IMG/VR virus record: IMGVR_UViG_3300047557_000022
Coordinates: 1 to 21,806 of that record
Direction: 5' to 3' (one strand)
Source: a virus
Length of the DNA stretch: 21,806 bases
Within the stretch, counting starts at the first letter, position 1; each line of letters begins with the position of its first letter. Made by a program: the position numbers and the translations under genes. The notes beneath the pieces are model-generated. The model ran no database searches. It worked only from the letters and a program-made list of their open reading frames with translations, and was not told the DNA's origin. Positions 21,431-21,806 of this stretch are shown here, one piece after another.

Positions 21431-21806
21431 TTACCCATGAAATACGGGCGTTTTGACTTGTTCGTCCAGCATCCCAAAACCTTCACCCTCGACCTCACCG
21501 AGAGACCTGCCTCGGCTATCTCGACCCTGAGCCTGCTCGGCTTGATACCGAACCTTCTCGGCTTCCTCCATCGGAAGCTGATGGTGCATATGCAACATGA
21601 CATCCTGATACAAGTCCATAGGAATCTTGTACAAGACCATCTCGTTGCATGAGATAAAACCAGTGTTCTCGCCAGCTTTTACGCGGTAATTTTCGAACCC
21701 GGGAATCTCTTCTGCTTTCACAGGTACATACCCAAGCCGCATCCGCTTATCAATACTGTCGTAACTGTTGGTGGTCGAAAGCCAGCAAATATGCCATCCC
21801 GGGATC
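21431..21806 (-). CDS. Conserved phage protein, N-terminus off the right edge (partial, 124 visible aa)
   Basis: The frame is open through the right edge, and an in-frame ATG at 21742 is internal. Visible residues before that ATG include WHICWLSTTNSYDSIDKR, which joins smoothly to MRLGYVPVKAEEIPG, so the true start lies outside the window. Then come FISCNEMVLYKIPMDLYQDV, MLHMHHQLPMEEAEKVRYQA and a Gly/Asp-rich tail that ends KTPVFHG. I recall this 'RxxGWxPV ... GEN(T)GxI ... LxKIP(M)xLYQ' layout as a short protein between portal and capsid genes of aquatic phages. Function unknown; an assembly role is possible from position. Confidence 0.7.
   Translation of the reverse strand, partial: IPGWHICWLSTTNSYDSIDKRMRLGYVPVKAEEIPGFENYRVKAGENTGFISCNEMVLYKIPMDLYQDVMLHMHHQLPMEEAEKVRYQAEQAQGRDSRGRSLGEVEGEGFGMLDEQVKTPVFHG

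Noticed and set aside
21740-21742. ATG at 21742 as the true start of the right-edge gene
   Set aside because: The frame remains open to the window edge and the upstream residues (WHICWLSTTNSYDSIDKR) look like genuine protein, so the start lies outside the window.

Overview
This window is the virion-morphogenesis region of a tailed dsDNA phage (Caudoviricetes), most probably of podovirus type with a short tail. I see no bacterial housekeeping gene, tRNA, integrase, insertion sequence or CRISPR array. All 26 genes that I accept lie on the minus strand, so transcription runs from position 21806 toward position 1. Coding density is very high: most junctions are 1-4 nt overlaps (ATGA, GTGA, TGATG, TAATG) or gaps under 30 nt. 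The protein types (gpT-like capsid protein, gp4-like adaptor, gp10/gp12-like nozzle, strings of small conserved proteins of unknown function, Lys/Gly-rich 'GGYKxGG' protein) resemble, from memory, uncultured marine and freshwater phages. The host cannot be named from this sequence. The window is cut at both ends: the first gene (right edge) and the last gene (left edge) are partial.

Layout in transcription order. Head block (21806-18832): C-terminal part of a conserved protein of unknown function, a 207-aa putative capsid decoration protein, the major capsid protein, and a beta-helix-like protein split by a one-base frameshift. A GC-rich hairpin then precedes a 457-aa, very basic, repeat-rich protein, followed by a textbook UUCG-loop terminator. 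Accessory and fibre block (17366-8825): three small virion-type proteins (one with a C1q/TNF-like fold), a basic small conserved protein, a gp4/gp11-like tail adaptor carrying an inserted discoidin-like domain, a zinc-ribbon protein, two very long fibre proteins (the second ends in an S74 intramolecular chaperone domain), and a small conserved protein. Lysis block (8823-7318): a two-TM protein, a 24-aa single-TM peptide, a three-TM holin and a GH24 endolysin, all translationally coupled. Small-gene block (7287-6373): four short conserved phage proteins of unknown function. Tail block (6373-1): a second head-tail adaptor-like protein, a protein of three repeated beta domains, a large tail-nozzle protein with nested inserted domains, an 84-aa conserved protein and a very large Ala/Gly-rich protein that runs off the left edge.

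Together these genes would build the capsid shell, the connector and short tail, and several adhesive fibres, and would lyse the host. The best candidates for undescribed biology are the insertions of carbohydrate-binding-like or Ig-like modules into core connector and nozzle proteins, the basic repeat protein set between two hairpins, the 24-aa membrane peptide in the lysis cassette, and the frameshift in the beta-helix gene. Terminase, portal and replication genes are not in this window.
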